Shown here: piece by piece, positions 24,961 through 36,900 of the stretch
How the letters are laid out: each line of letters begins with the position of its first letter
How positions within the stretch are numbered: the first letter of the stretch is position 1
NCBI GenBank assembly: GCA_013397935.1
Contig: VZRN01002233.1
Coordinates: 765,198-829,197 of the forward strand
DNA from: Dasyornis broadbenti
Lineage: Eukaryota; Chordata; Aves; Passeriformes; Dasyornithidae
Length of the DNA stretch: 64,000 nt
Reading direction: 5' to 3'
Notes under the pieces: model-generated
What the model saw: the letters and a program-made list of their open reading frames with translations, nothing else
What the model was told of the DNA's origin: nothing
Databases searched by the model: none
Program-made: the position numbers and the translations under genes

Positions 24961-26919
24961 CTTTGGTTTGGAATGATTAAAAGGGCTGACACGGCTGGAC
25001 TGGGTGCATGCAGACTCTCCTGCGGTGGGAAAGCCATCAGGAGGTTCTGAGCCCTTCACTCCAGTTCATGAATTGTATCTGTGAAATCCCTTTGGCAGAG
25101 CAGGATTTCAGATCCTGTAAGAAGGCAACCTCTGGAAAAATTATCAAAAATCAAAATGGAAGTGAAATTGAAGTGAGGTACTGAGAGGTGTCAGCCTTTC
25201 AGATTTAACAGCAACCTATTCAGCCTTCAACAAATCACGCATTCCACAGCCACTTCATTTCCCCCATTAACTTTTCCACCAAGCTGAGCTCAGCCTTATG
25301 CTTTCTGCCTACTTAGGAGGGAGTATCATGCAAATTTCCCAATAACTTCCAAAGAGTTTGGCACCTGCCTCAGCTTGGGAATCTTCGAAACTACCTGCAA
25401 TGGGGTGAACTAATTTTTGTTGTCTTAACTTTATGACAGAAATACTACTAGGCAATAACAGAATTGCTCCCTTTACTGAAGTGAAATTAGCCCACATATG
25501 GCTAAAAGTATAGCTCCATAGGAGAGACTGAGGAAGCATTTCCTCTCCTAAATTATTTCCTTTTATTTTAACTTCTCTTCAAAGTAAAAGAAATCTGCAC
25601 AAATAATAATTTCACAAAACTATTCTTAACCACAGTAATTCACTGATTTGGGTGTATGACAGGGAACTCTCTCCTTCTTCCAGAGACTTGGGAACAGCAC
25701 AAAACACCAATTGTCAACAATTCAACTCTCCTCAGAGTCCCTGGGAGAGATGCCCTTGAAAAGTTGCATTTCAACCACACGGATTTTGCTCCCAAACAAA
25801 AAAAAAACCAAAAACATTGAATAACTGATTTTGTCTGTGCATGGAGCAACCTGAGATCTGCTCAGCTGACAGATCAAACTGCATCCTACACTGAGCCTGC
25901 CCAGTCCTCACTTGGTTTGTGGTGAAACCCTCTGTTATCCACACAGAAAGGCCCTAAAAGCCAAACAGCCGGGCCAGGGACATGCTGCTCTGCCTCCTTA
26001 TGGGTCATGGATCATTTTGGTTATTATTTGTGCATAGGCTGCTGGAGTGCTTTTCACCTCTCTGCCAGTGCAATACAAGGAGGGGTTTGGTACAGGTCTC
26101 TATCAATGCTCCAGATTTGTTCTTCCTTATGAACTGCTTAATAATTCAGAAGAGATATTTTTAGGATTTATGGTTGCTTAGGGAGCTTGAAGAAGTCACT
26201 TCAACCTCGCTGTGCTCAACTTGTCCTTGTCAATTAGCACAAGCTTGTGAATCCCAGCAAAACTCCAGCTGTTGTCCAAGCCTGGGGGGTTTTAAATCAA
26301 GCCTAATTAGGGCAGTTTGGGGGAGTTCGGGCTCAGCTGGAGTGGCATGTGCCCCAAAGCCCACCCCAGCCTGATGTGTGCTGCTGGGAGCACAGCCACA
26401 CGTGGCACAGAACAGGCCGCTGCTCTTCTGGGGATGGGATTCCACCCAAGGAAACCACGTTTGAGGGTCACAGCTGGCAGCACCTCTCCAGTTTGTGTAA
26501 AAAAGAGCGTAAGGGAGAGAAACAGTGAATGCCTCCTCCCTGGGCAGTGGGAAGGGACCAACCCCCACTGGGAAAGCTTCTTTTTTGCTCCAGGGAGTCA
26601 GATCCACCCTGGTGCAAGTGTTCCCTTCTGCTTTTTATCAAGCACAGCCTTGCCCCTCTGGGCTTTAATTTACCAATTACCCCCGAGCTAAAAGCCAGAG
26701 CTGCGGCCTCCCTGCCCCGGCCCAGCAAAGGTTATGTTTACAATTTATTGATTATTATCACTTCTCATAATTGAACGCAAAGCTTCGTATGGCTCCTGCG
26801 GCCCCTGGGGTGACTCTCCCCTGCTCCCAACACATTCCCATCCTTAGGGAAGATGTTGTTTATTATGCTGATCCCACAGCTCAGGAATACTCTCCTGACA
26901 AAGCCCCTATTAACCTCAG
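24961..26919. other. Intergenic sequence
   Basis: No exon, RNA gene or repeat that I can support on either strand. Confidence 0.5.
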
Positions 26920-27120
26920 AGTGTGGGCCTGAGTTTCTCAGAGTTTCCCACACTTTCTTCCCTATTTAGGGCATTCAGAGGCCCACAAAGGAAGCGTGCC
27001 TCACAACAGCCCACATTAGTGACGCTTTTTGGCTCCGCATTGTGACGACCAGCAATTCCTGTCCCGATGGACCATCTGGAGAGCTATTTTCCCAAGGAGC
27101 ACATTGATCGATCAGTATTA
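26920..27120 (+). promoter_or_regulatory. Duplicated noncoding element E3, candidate HES5 enhancer
   Basis: TTTCCCAC at 26944, AGGGCATTCAG, AAGCGTGCC at 26992, ACATTAGTGACG at 27013 and ACCATCTGG at 27071. Anchor spacings of 48 and 79 bp equal those of E1. It lies 2.8 kb after HES5 copy 2 and 3.7 kb before the broken copy. Confidence 0.55.
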
Positions 27121-28639
27121 TGTGAGGGCCCTTTTAAAACTTGGGAACGTTATGCTCTTTGACACTAAATAGGTGTCTCAAGAGGGGTTGTCAGAAAGAT
27201 TTTAAACCATTTAAGGAAGGCACAGAAAAAACCATAAAAAATCGTAATTATTTCTTTAAAAACGCCATCAATGGCTTCTGGGAGACAAGCTGGCAGGAAT
27301 GTAGGAAATGGCCTAACATAAAAATGCTCTAAAATTGGTACAAGCCACCGAGTTCTGTGCTGGAAGCACAGCCCTAGAGGTACTGGGCACTGCTTTTTAA
27401 ATCTGCACAACACAGACAAGGAAATTCTGGATTTTCACGCTCTGTGCTCATAGTCCATCCTCCTCCAGACCTGATGCTCCATTGCAACACGCTGAGCTCC
27501 TCTCCACGGAAAATTATGGATCAGATGGGCTAAGAAAGCTGCCAATTGGTATTACAAGCAGTAGCAGCTTTTGTGAAAACTGTGTGAAATCCACACCTGG
27601 GTTGAAACCACCACCCATAAACCAGGCACAGGAAGGCCAGGTAGCAATTCCTCAGGGTAGAGAACCTCCAGCTGTTCCGATTTATGGATTGTCATGGACA
27701 CCAGCCTATGATGACAGCCTTGGGGTGGCTAGATCCTTTCCTGGATCCGCTGTGGTTGTTCCTCAACTCACAGCAATGCCACAGGTTCCCTGCACAGCTC
27801 AGGGGCACCGGGAGCAGCTCCAGTTGGAGATGATGGACATGGGAAGAGCCAGGGCTCCTGCCTGATGTGCCAGGGCTGTAGGTACAGACAGGGATAACCC
27901 CTGGCAGGTTGTGATTTTGGAAACGGCATCTTCATGATGCAACTCAGGATTTGATGGGAGCAGCTTCTGTCCACGGCATCTCCAGACCTCACACCCCTCT
28001 CCAAAGAAGAGAACTACTGGGTCTTGTTGTTCAGTCAACTCCATGTTTGGCAATTTTGGGGATTTGTCTCTCTTACTCCTTGATTCCCAAAGCAGGGAAA
28101 ATCGTGTCTCTGAGCCTCAGACAGCCATCTTTCTGACTCTGCAGCAACAGTCCGAGGCACAAACTCCTCCCATGAATATGGAGCACAGGGACAAGGATTT
28201 GGATCACAAACACGTTTCAGGGGGACAGACTGCTGTACTAACGGTGGAATTTTTTAAAAAGCCCAAACTGAGCAAACTAGTTACAGACTTCTAGCAAAGA
28301 CTAACTGGACTTCCTACAGCACAGGATAATTTTTCCATACTGAAATCCTTGCAGGAAGTCCATTCTGCACTCCATAGGGACAGCCCAAGTCTAGACAATT
28401 TATTATTCACAAGCATCAGTTGGGAAATACTGTTGCCATCAAGTTTTCAGGTGTTAATAAGCAAACCAGCCAGGACGAATATTTGCTCCTCTCACCCACT
28501 AGCGGCATACAGAGGCTGGATGAGGCAGGCACGGGGGAGTGGAAGATTTGTGATCCCTTTCCAAGGGACAGAGAGCCGGGAGTTTGGGAGCAGGGCAGGG
28601 TGCCTGGTTCACCATTCCCATCAGATGGTGCGAGCCCGC
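27121..28639. other. Intergenic sequence
   Basis: No exon that I can support. Open frames such as 28349-28759 on the plus strand show no recognisable family. Confidence 0.45.
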
Positions 28640-28770
28640 AGCTCCCAGGATTTCCCATTCACGGTGTTAAACTGCCGACAAAAGAAGTGTGCCTGGGAGG
28701 TTCCCGGGGAGAGCCCACGCCTGCGGCACCATCTGCCCGGCCCTTCAAGGAAGGGATAAGGCTTTAATCG
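28640..28770 (+). promoter_or_regulatory. Diverged noncoding element E4, candidate HES5 enhancer
   Basis: TTTCCCA at 28651, AAGTGTGCC at 28685 and ACCATCTG at 28728, in the same order and orientation as E1-E3 but with shorter spacings (34 and 43 bp). It lies about 2 kb upstream of the broken HES5 copy and is the least certain family member. Confidence 0.42.
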
Positions 28771-30503
28771 GTGGGAGCTGGTTTAGCCCTTTGGAGGCCG
28801 GGGCATTGTGCTGCGGACAGCGTGGCATTATTTAAAACCGCTCATTTCATATTTCCAGGGCTGAAAATTGGGTCAGAGCTGCCCTTCCCTCTCCTCGTGC
28901 CCGCGGCTGCCGCCAACATCCTCCTTCCCATACGGTGTGTGGCAGGACCTGCTGTCCCCTCGTCCCACGTGATCCCGGGAGCGATCCAGAAAATCCCGTG
29001 CTTCACTTCCCTCTCCAGTAACAGCACAAGCACATGCAGCCAGGGGTTGCCCCGGCTCCAAGGAATACTGCAGATTACAAGATGACAAAATAATTCAGCG
29101 AGCTGATTTTGAATAGGACTCATAGTCCTTGTTCAATTATAGTTTTTGACAACATCAAGTATTGAAATAGCTATACCCTAAGTGATCCATCTAAACATAA
29201 AATGTCTTTGGGCTAGGAAGGGAATACATCTGCCCCATGAAAATCAGTGAGGATCCAGGCAGTGAAAAGGGCTTTTAAATCTCCAGGTTAATAACTGGTT
29301 CCAGGATCTTCCTTTGCAGAATCAGATCCTTTTATTCACCAGCCCTCTGTGTGCTAGAACACTTTGCTATCCCGGTACCCACAGACCCAGGTCTGGCCCT
29401 GAGAGGGATGCTGAGGGCAGGTGGAACTGACAGCCTGCAGCTGACAGGGAAATGAGATGTTTCATTTCTGCTTTTGAAAGGCAGGCACGGGAAATAAGTA
29501 GGGTTTTCATCAATGTTGTTGTAGTACTAAGAAACAGGTATTCAAAAACTGCATGAGGCCTCCCATGCCTGACTGACAGATCCTAAACGTGACTGGCTTT
29601 GTACAGGGTTGTGCAGGGAGAGGGCAACAGACCTGAGTAGGCAACTTCAAACAACCTGAAAAAATATATTGCTACAGGGCAGCTCCAATCCAGGATCCTG
29701 TCTGGGTCCTTTCCCCTTCATTGCCTGAGGCACAGAGGTGAGAAATCCCAAGACTGAGCAGAGTCACAGGAGGGCTTCACACCTGCAAGGGGATAATACA
29801 GCAAAAGAATAGACAAAAATGACTTTTCACTCCCTCTCAGTTGTTTGTAAACGGGAAATATATTTAGGTGGAGACTCAGGAACAGTGAGGCATTTACAAA
29901 GTGGCATGAAATTAAACAGGACATGTTCGGGAAAGACATCACAATCATTACATGTCACGGGCTGCCATAGGAAAGCCCAGATTACCCCAACAAAAGCAAG
30001 GAAGAGCTCTGGATGTAACTTACAGAGGGACTTTAAATAATGGAGAGGAAAATATTTCAAGCTAACTGTTTGAAGGGCTCTTCCCTCGATTTTAGTCTCT
30101 CGTTGCCTGAAAATTATCTGGTACTGTATTCATCTAAGCACGGTTTAATGTCAATGAAAGGGTTTAGTCCCTCTAATTCTGCATCTTTCCCTTTTCAACC
30201 TCTCTTTGGGGCGCAGAGCATTATCTCTTCCTGAGATCAGTCTTCTGTGCTTAATTTCAACACAGCCTGGGAAAAGGCAGCACACTGAGATGTTGACGTT
30301 CCCAACATCAGGCAGAAGCTGGCTGATAATGATGGCAAACGCTTTCCCACGTTCCCTGCCCAGCGCCGCGATGCCAAGCCCTATTGTGTCACACGCTCCC
30401 CAGCCCACCTGCTCCTTTGGGAGCGGGGTATTATCCCCAGGCAATTCACAGTCAATTTGCCATGCTGTAATGGATGCCTTCCCATTGTCCCGGGCACGCA
30501 TGG
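28771..30503. other. Intergenic sequence upstream of the broken HES5 copy
   Basis: No gene seen. From about 30420 the sequence matches the distal promoter of HES5 copy 2. Confidence 0.45.
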
Positions 30504-30577
30504 ATTGGCTGGCGACTGTGGGAAACTCCGAGGCACTCCGGACCCAGACTTTTTAATGCGGCCCCTGTGTATAAATA
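30504..30577 (+). promoter_or_regulatory. Preserved HES5-type promoter of the broken third copy
   Basis: ATTGG (30504-30508), GTGGGAA (30518-30524) and TATAAATA (30570-30577), in the same order as at the intact copies and with the same 52-bp CSL-to-TATA spacing as copy 2. The flanking block with GTAATGGATGCC also matches copy 2. The promoter looks better preserved than the coding sequence it drives. Confidence 0.75.
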
Positions 30578-30599
30578 GGGCAGATCCCAGCTCCCTTCT

Positions 30600-31283
30600 C
30601 CACTCGGAGCTGAAAGCAGCCCTTGGGATAACGGTGCTCTCTCCCTGGAAATCCCAGCGCCCAGAGGGAAGCACACAGTGAGTATCTATCTGCTGGAGAG
30701 CCGCGAAGGGCCGGGCCCTTTCGGGTGTTCAGAGCTGGGGAGGGGAAGCCTCGCTGCTCACCTTCCCTTCTTCCCCTTCTGTGTTACAGCTCCGGGAACC
30801 CCTGAGCGCATTTACAGCAGCTGGAACTGCTCCTGGAGAAGGGATTTCAGAGGCACCAGCCCAACTCCGAGCTGGGGAACGGCGACATCCTGGGAATGGC
30901 TGCGAGCGACCCGGGATACGGGCGAGGTGAGTACTCCCATCACTCTCACTGCCTTTTCCTGGGACAAACTCCAGGCGGAGCTTCCCCGTGTAACACTTTT
31001 CTCCTCTCCTGCCCTCCCAGCTTTTGCAGCTCCTGCCAAGAGCCCGCAGCAGGATGATCCTGACGGGCAGTGCCCCACAGCGGCTCTGCAATTCCCGTCC
31101 CTCCGTTCCACGGGCACCGGAACGCGGGGGAAGCTGACCTGCCGCTCCCGGAGGTCACAAGTGGCACCTGAGGACTCCGGTTCTTCCTCTGCACCCACCT
31201 CCAGCCACCAGCCTCCTGCAAAACCAGCAGCACCTAAATCCTCCCGCAGCTTCCAGAAGCACTGGCAGTTCACGAGTCCATGA
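30600..31283 (+). pseudogene. Third HES5 copy with broken bHLH, probable pseudogene
   Basis: Exon 1 (about 30600-30677) has no clear ATG; the expected start reads ATA. Exon 2 (30790-30926, 137 nt against 184 nt in copy 2) has intact splice borders but lost the segment encoding the basic region and part of helix 1. In the helix-loop-helix frame it has a TGA before QQLELLLEKGFQRHQPNSE. The 47-nt difference is not a multiple of three, so the frame shifts. Exon 3 starts at 31021; its opening SPQQDDPDGQC still aligns with the intact NPEQDFNSGYLRC segment, but no WRPW is left and the frame ends at 31281-31283. An open frame across 30678-31283 reads through both introns and should not be taken as the protein. 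A transcript is still possible because promoter, splice sites and AATAAA remain. A derived, differently translated gene is the less likely alternative. Confidence 0.78.
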
Positions 31284-32162
31284 TTCCCGGACATTTGCCC
31301 GTATTCCAGAGGAGACCATGACTTGCTGTACAAGTCGCCCCCACTCCTCTCACGAGTAGGGAAGGATGCTTCCCCTTTGCAGGGCATTGCTCTGCTTGGA
31401 TGTGAGCTCCCCTTCTCCCAGAAGGACTGGAACGATCCCACCGCGTGGAGAGGAAGTTGTTCTGAGGGAATGTGAGCTGTATCCTCCTGATAGGAGGGCT
31501 GGAGGGGTCGTTCGGAGGGGAACGACGGCTGTTCTTAACCTCTGCGAGGTTGTCCGTGTACCTCTGCTGGGAAAGCTGCAACCCCTGGGACGGTCAGAAT
31601 TCCCAAGAGTGTCCCTTCGGGAGGAGCCTTTTCCTCTGACTCCTCGGGGTCCCAGGGTATCCACACCTGGAATGCCCTGGGGGGCCCGAGGGGTCTCACT
31701 GGACACATTTGGGAATCTGGCCTTCCCACGGTGCCATAAGGGGTTCTATAATATTTATAGTCTGTACTGAGCATGCTCTGAGAATGGTTAAACCTTATCC
31801 CAAATTATGTAGAGGAAATTCCTCGGGATGTCTTGCTCACGAGCCAGGGCTGTTTGTGAGGTTCAGGATGCGTGTGTGCCTTTTGTAAAGGCAAGAACAC
31901 GTTTTTATGTCCTTATAGGACTGAAAGTTATGGCTGTGCTGTTGATTTTACAAGAAATATTTAGCAGAGTCTTTCATGAAAGGCAGGTGTATAAATTATA
32001 TTTACTTTTTGGTACCCTTTTACCAGGGGAAAATGGGAATTTTTTACTGTCCTTGGAGGATGTTATGATATGCTCTGTGTGAGCTACACCAATGTATGTA
32101 TGACCTGTGCCAGAATTATCTTGAACGTCAGAAGTTGCAGAAACTTTTAACGGTCAAAAACA

Positions 32163-32183
32163 AATAAAAATCTGGTTAATAAA
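32163..32183 (+). promoter_or_regulatory. Two AATAAA signals after the broken HES5 copy
   Basis: AATAAA at 32163-32168 and at 32178-32183, about 0.9 kb after the exon 3 remnant. This is the same relation as in the intact copies. Confidence 0.5.
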
Positions 32184-32469
32184 CCCAAAGTTGTTGGGGT
32201 TTTTTTTGAGTACTTTTTACAGCTGGTTTCCCTGGATTGAACAGGCATGAGACAGATTTCAGTGAAAGCTGAGATATTCAGCGTTGACACTGAATTTCTG
32301 CACCAGTTTGTGTCCATTGGGACCCCCTGCAATGCTGTTTTCCATAGCTCGGGAATATCAAACCCCCGCTCTCCTAATGTGAGACAAAAATAACAGCACG
32401 CCCAAGCAGCCAATTCTTTGTGAATTCAGAGCCAAGAAAGGTCACTGGAAGGGTGAACGCCGAAAAAAA

Positions 32470-32542
32470 TCACGGAATAGTTTGGTTGGGAGGGACCTTA
32501 AAGATCATCTAATTCCAACCCCTTGTCACAGACAGGGACACC
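32470..32542 (-). mobile_element. CR1 LINE 3'-end fragment
   Basis: The motifs AGGGACCTTAAAGATCATCT and ATTCCAACCCC, followed by CAGGGACACC, are the antisense form of the avian CR1 3' end, so the element lies on the minus strand. Only the last 70 bp or so remain. It is the only CR1 copy I recognise in the window. Confidence 0.85.
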
Positions 32543-32719
32543 AAACACATAAAGTACTTTTCATTAAGAGATAAAAATTTCCAAGGCACCTCATGGCACA
32601 TTTCACGTTCCTGGGGATGTGTCTGGGTCACAAAACATTTGGAAAAGCAGGGGGTTAAAATGCAGGGAGGGCGTTGGCTACAGGGGACACGCGTGGGGCT
32701 GCTCCATAGCTGTGTGTGT

Positions 32720-33960
32720 TTATCAGGGTCCTGGGACCCCGTGAGCTCCCGGGGCTCTCCCCCCGGGGGTCTCTCTGCCCGTTCTCCCCAGGTTTCCCCG
32801 GGGGTCCCTCTGACCGTTCTCCCCCGCAAGGGTCTCATCGGCCCCTCCAGGGGTCTGTCCTTGTCCCCTTATCGCTCCCCCCGGGGGTCTCTCCCCGTCC
32901 CTCCCCGCTCCTCCTGGAGTCTCACCGACCCCTTCCCGGGGTGCCCGTGCCCCCCCACCCCCCCCGCCCGGGGATATCACCGCCCCTTCCCTAGGGTCCC
33001 CCCCTTCAATTTCGCCCGGGGGTCTCTCCGCCGGTTGCCCCCCAGCTCTCCCTGGGGATCGCTCTGCCCTCCCCGGAGGTTTCTGTGCCCCCACTTCCCC
33101 GTCTCCACTCCCCAACTCTTGGGTCTCACTGACCCCGCCCCGGGGCCTCTCCCCGCGGTGTCCCCCAGGCCCCGCCCCGCCCGGTGGGCGGGGCCCGCGC
33201 GCTCCCCGCCTCATCCGCGCGCCTTCCCCTCGTTACCATGCAGATTTATGCGCATATATTTGCATGCCGATAAGGCCGGGGTGAGGGAGGGAGCGGGTCG
33301 CGTTCAAAATGGCGGAGCGGGGCGGGCGCGGCAGCGGTCACGGCAGCCTGGACAAGAGCATCACCCTCCCGCCCGACGAGATCTTCCGCAACCTGGAGAA
33401 CGCCAAGCGCTTCGCCATAGACATCGGTAACCGGGCGGGGGGGAGCCTGCGGGGAGGGGGCGATGGCGGAGAACGGGCGGCGGCTCCGGCCCCGCTGAGG
33501 GGACCAGCGGGGGCTCGGGCTGGGTGAGCGCGGAGCACGCTGGGAAGTGTAGTCCCCCCGGACGCGCGGGCTGGCACGGGCGGGCGCGGGGTCACTACAG
33601 ATCCCGGCGGGCTGCATGGCGTGGGGGGGCTGTGTGGGGCACGACGGGAGTTGTAGTCCCGGCGCCGGGTGCCGGCGCGGTGCGGGCGGGGAGCGGCACT
33701 ACAGGTCCCGGCGGGCCGCGCGCGGGTAACGGGCCGCGGGGAGCCAGGTGGGGCGGCCCAGCCGGGGCTGCCCTTGGCGGCCAAGGGGGAGCAGGGGAGA
33801 GCCCGGTGGACATGGCCGGACCGGCCGGGGGGCGGTGGAGGGGGGGGGCATCGGCTGCACCCCGTCAGAGCGCGCCGGGCCCGGCCCCAGTGTCCCAGGC
33901 CCGAGTGCGAAGCCCCCCGGCAGCCCCCCGCCCCAGGCCGCGGCCCTCGGGATGCTGCGT
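32720..33960. promoter_or_regulatory. CpG island over the PANK4 promoter, exon 1 and intron 1
   Basis: GC-rich, CpG-dense sequence surrounds the first PANK4 exon, as expected for a housekeeping promoter. No convincing TATA box lies before the start codon. An ATTTGCAT octamer at 33258-33265 lies 44 bp upstream of the ATG. The long open frames in this island on both strands are products of base composition. Confidence 0.75.
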
Positions 33961-36900
33961 GCGCTCCTCCAGCTCCTGAAACCGCCCTGGAAGGGGCAAA
34001 AAGGGCCGGAGGCCGAAGCTGTGGCACTGCCCGGGCAGGGCGGCTGCAGGGCTTTGCGTGGGTCGGGGGCTGTCACTGCTGCCTCAGTCACCCCCAAAAC
34101 CACTTCCTGCCCTGTGCATAAGCCCGAGCACCCAACATTCCCGATTTCCCACATCCCGAGCCGAGGGACAGGGTGACACACGTCAGGGTGACACCTGCGC
34201 GCCACAGCCGGGAACTGTGCAGGGACAGGCTGAGCCTGTTCCTAGTTCCACCCGTGCAGGGATCAGCAGTCGTTCTGTGGACGTGCACTAAGCCAAAAGT
34301 GCCAGTTCACACGTTTTCCTTCCGTTCTACAATCACAAGGTCAGCAGAACTTTTTAGGAGAAAAGCTGGGATTAAGAAAACCAAGCCATGTGAACACTGC
34401 TCTGTGTGATGGAGACTCAGTGGCAGTGGGAAGAAAACCTGCACCATAATAGAGAATCTTGTGTCGCTTCAGCCCCTCAGAAACTGCTGGTTCCACGCCT
34501 GTTAAAATAACAGCCGGAACTGGCCCTTTGTGCGGGTCAGCACGGAATTAGAGTCGTGGGATTAGTTATAAAACCTAGTTACATGTCTCAGCTGGTGTTC
34601 TGAATGGATTTAAGTCTTTAAAAACAGGGAGAGGAAGGGGATAATGCATAAAGCATGGATCTACATAGCATGGATCTGGTGATAAATTGTCGCAGCACCT
34701 GTGTCATTGTCAGAGTAAAGAACGTGACATTCCAACACAGGCTTTGCAATTCCTCAGTTTGGAGCTGTGGAAGGAAGCTTTTCCATAAAAAGCTGTGCAA
34801 CCTCTCACCTCTAAGCACCAAACCCTCACCTTTTAGCAGAACAGACCGTGGCTTTTGTTTACCAGGAACTTTAAAGCACTGTCTGGGACACTGAAATCAG
34901 ATCCAAGGTCGGGGAACCTTTATTGCTTTTGTTAGTATAAGTTGTGACCATGGTCACTCTACATCGACCTCACTTAAATTTTGCTGGAGGAAACTGCCTG
35001 TTTTTCTCCTACAGGTTGCAAATATTTTCCTAATAAAAATACTTGAGCACTGTGGCAAGCTGACAGTGCTGTTATGAAGGCAAAGCTACACACTCTAGGG
35101 ATTATCTTTTACTTGTGCTGCTTCATTTCTTGATTATTATAGGGCAAGAAAGTGCAATGCCGCTGAATTTAGCCATTATTTAGCATCTAACATTGCCAGG
35201 TTTTTATTTACTTTCAGGACTTTAACATTAACCCAGTAGCTGGTCACAATTACCCTCAGACCTGGAGCACTGAGCAGTGTGGTGGAAAACAGTGAAGTTA
35301 TTCAGTGTAGCTCCAGAAATTCACTTTTGCAGGTCAGATGCAATTCAAAGCAAGGGGTTGACTTCTGTTTCAAGGGGAGAGTTGAAAGTTGCATTGCCAT
35401 GAGCAGACTGGAGGCCTGAAGAGTCTGATGAGGCTGTGGTGCTCAGACATGCACATTGCTAATATTTCCAACTGCTGTGTGCTGGAGAAACATCATTCTG
35501 AGCGTTCTTTACCCCAAAGCCAGGAACAATCTTGTGAAATAGTTACTGAGTACACAGAGTCATTTTCCAACCAGCCATGAACTTGCAGACTTGTCCCTAA
35601 AAGCAGGGTAAGGATATTATTTAGGTTTTGCTGCTGAAACACTTTGTGCACGTGTGGGGCAGTGCTCAGTTGTGGCAAACCAGCTGAGAAAATCGTGGTA
35701 CAGACTGGGGGGCTTCCATAAAGTTTCCAAACAAGGTAAATAACAGCATTACAGGTACTGGCCTGGCTAATTAAGAATTTCCACTGCTCATCTTCATCCC
35801 ACATCAGCTCGGCACAAGCTCAATTTATGGAGCTTTTACCTCCTGTGGTGCTCTGGGGATTAACCAGGCCAAACAATTCCTCAACAAAGGTTCTTTCTGC
35901 ATTTCCCTGAATTCTCGCTGGCTTTTACTGAGGAGACCTTGAGAACCAAGAGCTGACATAAACATAAGTTCTGTTGTTTGTTCCAAGGTGAGGCATTAAT
36001 CATAACTTGTCATCTCTTTATGAACAGGTGGTTCATTAACCAAGCTGGCTTACTATTCAACTGTGCAGCACAAAGTGGCAAGAGTGAGGTCCTTTGATCA
36101 TTCTGGAAAGGTGAGAATTCCATCAGGGATCAGCTGCATGTGATTGACTCACAGGAGTGAGGTTCTCAACTGGGTAGAACAGAAATTTTATCCAAACCCA
36201 TCTAATAACTTGTTCTATACAAAATTTCTTGGGAAGTGTTTGTATTGTCCGGTGCTGTCTGGAAAATAACTATTTCAAACATGTAATTCTGTGAAAAAAA
36301 CCCTGCTTCCCATGTAGACACAACTTTCCTCATGCAGAGGGATTTCATACACGTGTGCTGCATGGGAGAATTGATTATCTCAGCTTAAGGAGAATTAAGA
36401 CCTGTGAAACTCTATTCTTCTTTGACATAGCTCGAGGTGTTATGTTTAATGGCATTATCACAGTCTCAAGGGGAAAAAAAAGCACAAGTATTGATGTTCA
36501 GTAGTTTGGCATTTAACCTTGTTTCTCCAAGAATGTTTTCTAAGAAATCCTTTTCTCTGTTTTTAAAGGACATAGAAAATGAACCTTTGTATGAAATATC
36601 TGTTCAGGAGGAGATTACAGCTCGACTTCACTTCATTAAATTTGAAAACACTTACATTGAAACCTGCCTTGATTTCATCAAAGACCATCTTGTCAATACA
36701 GAGACAAAAGTCATCAAAGCCACGGGTGGTGGTGCCTACAAATTCAAAGACCTTATTGAGAAGAAACTGGGGTTGAAGTAAGTGGAACTGACTTTTTTTC
36801 TGTAAAGAATTAACTTACAACTACTTCAAGAGCTTCTATAATTTTCCTGGGCATGCTCAGAGGTAATTAATGTGACAGTCACTTATTGTATAGTTTCTAC

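Larger units (their letters stand above)
31284..32719. other. Former 3' UTR of the broken HES5 copy and intergenic sequence
   Basis: The first 0.9 kb is probably former 3' UTR; it shares ACTGAGCATGCT with the 3' UTR of copy 2. Apart from the CR1 fragment nothing else is recognised. Confidence 0.45.

Noticed and set aside
30678..31283. 201-residue open frame across the broken HES5 copy
   Set aside because: It reads through two introns with intact splice sites and is not in the helix-loop-helix frame of exon 2.
32639..33430. 263-residue open frame on the plus strand, and long minus-strand frames around 32723-34205
   Set aside because: They lie in the CpG island, are rich in Pro, Gly, Arg and Ser, and overlap PANK4 exon 1 in other frames. 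They are a product of base composition.
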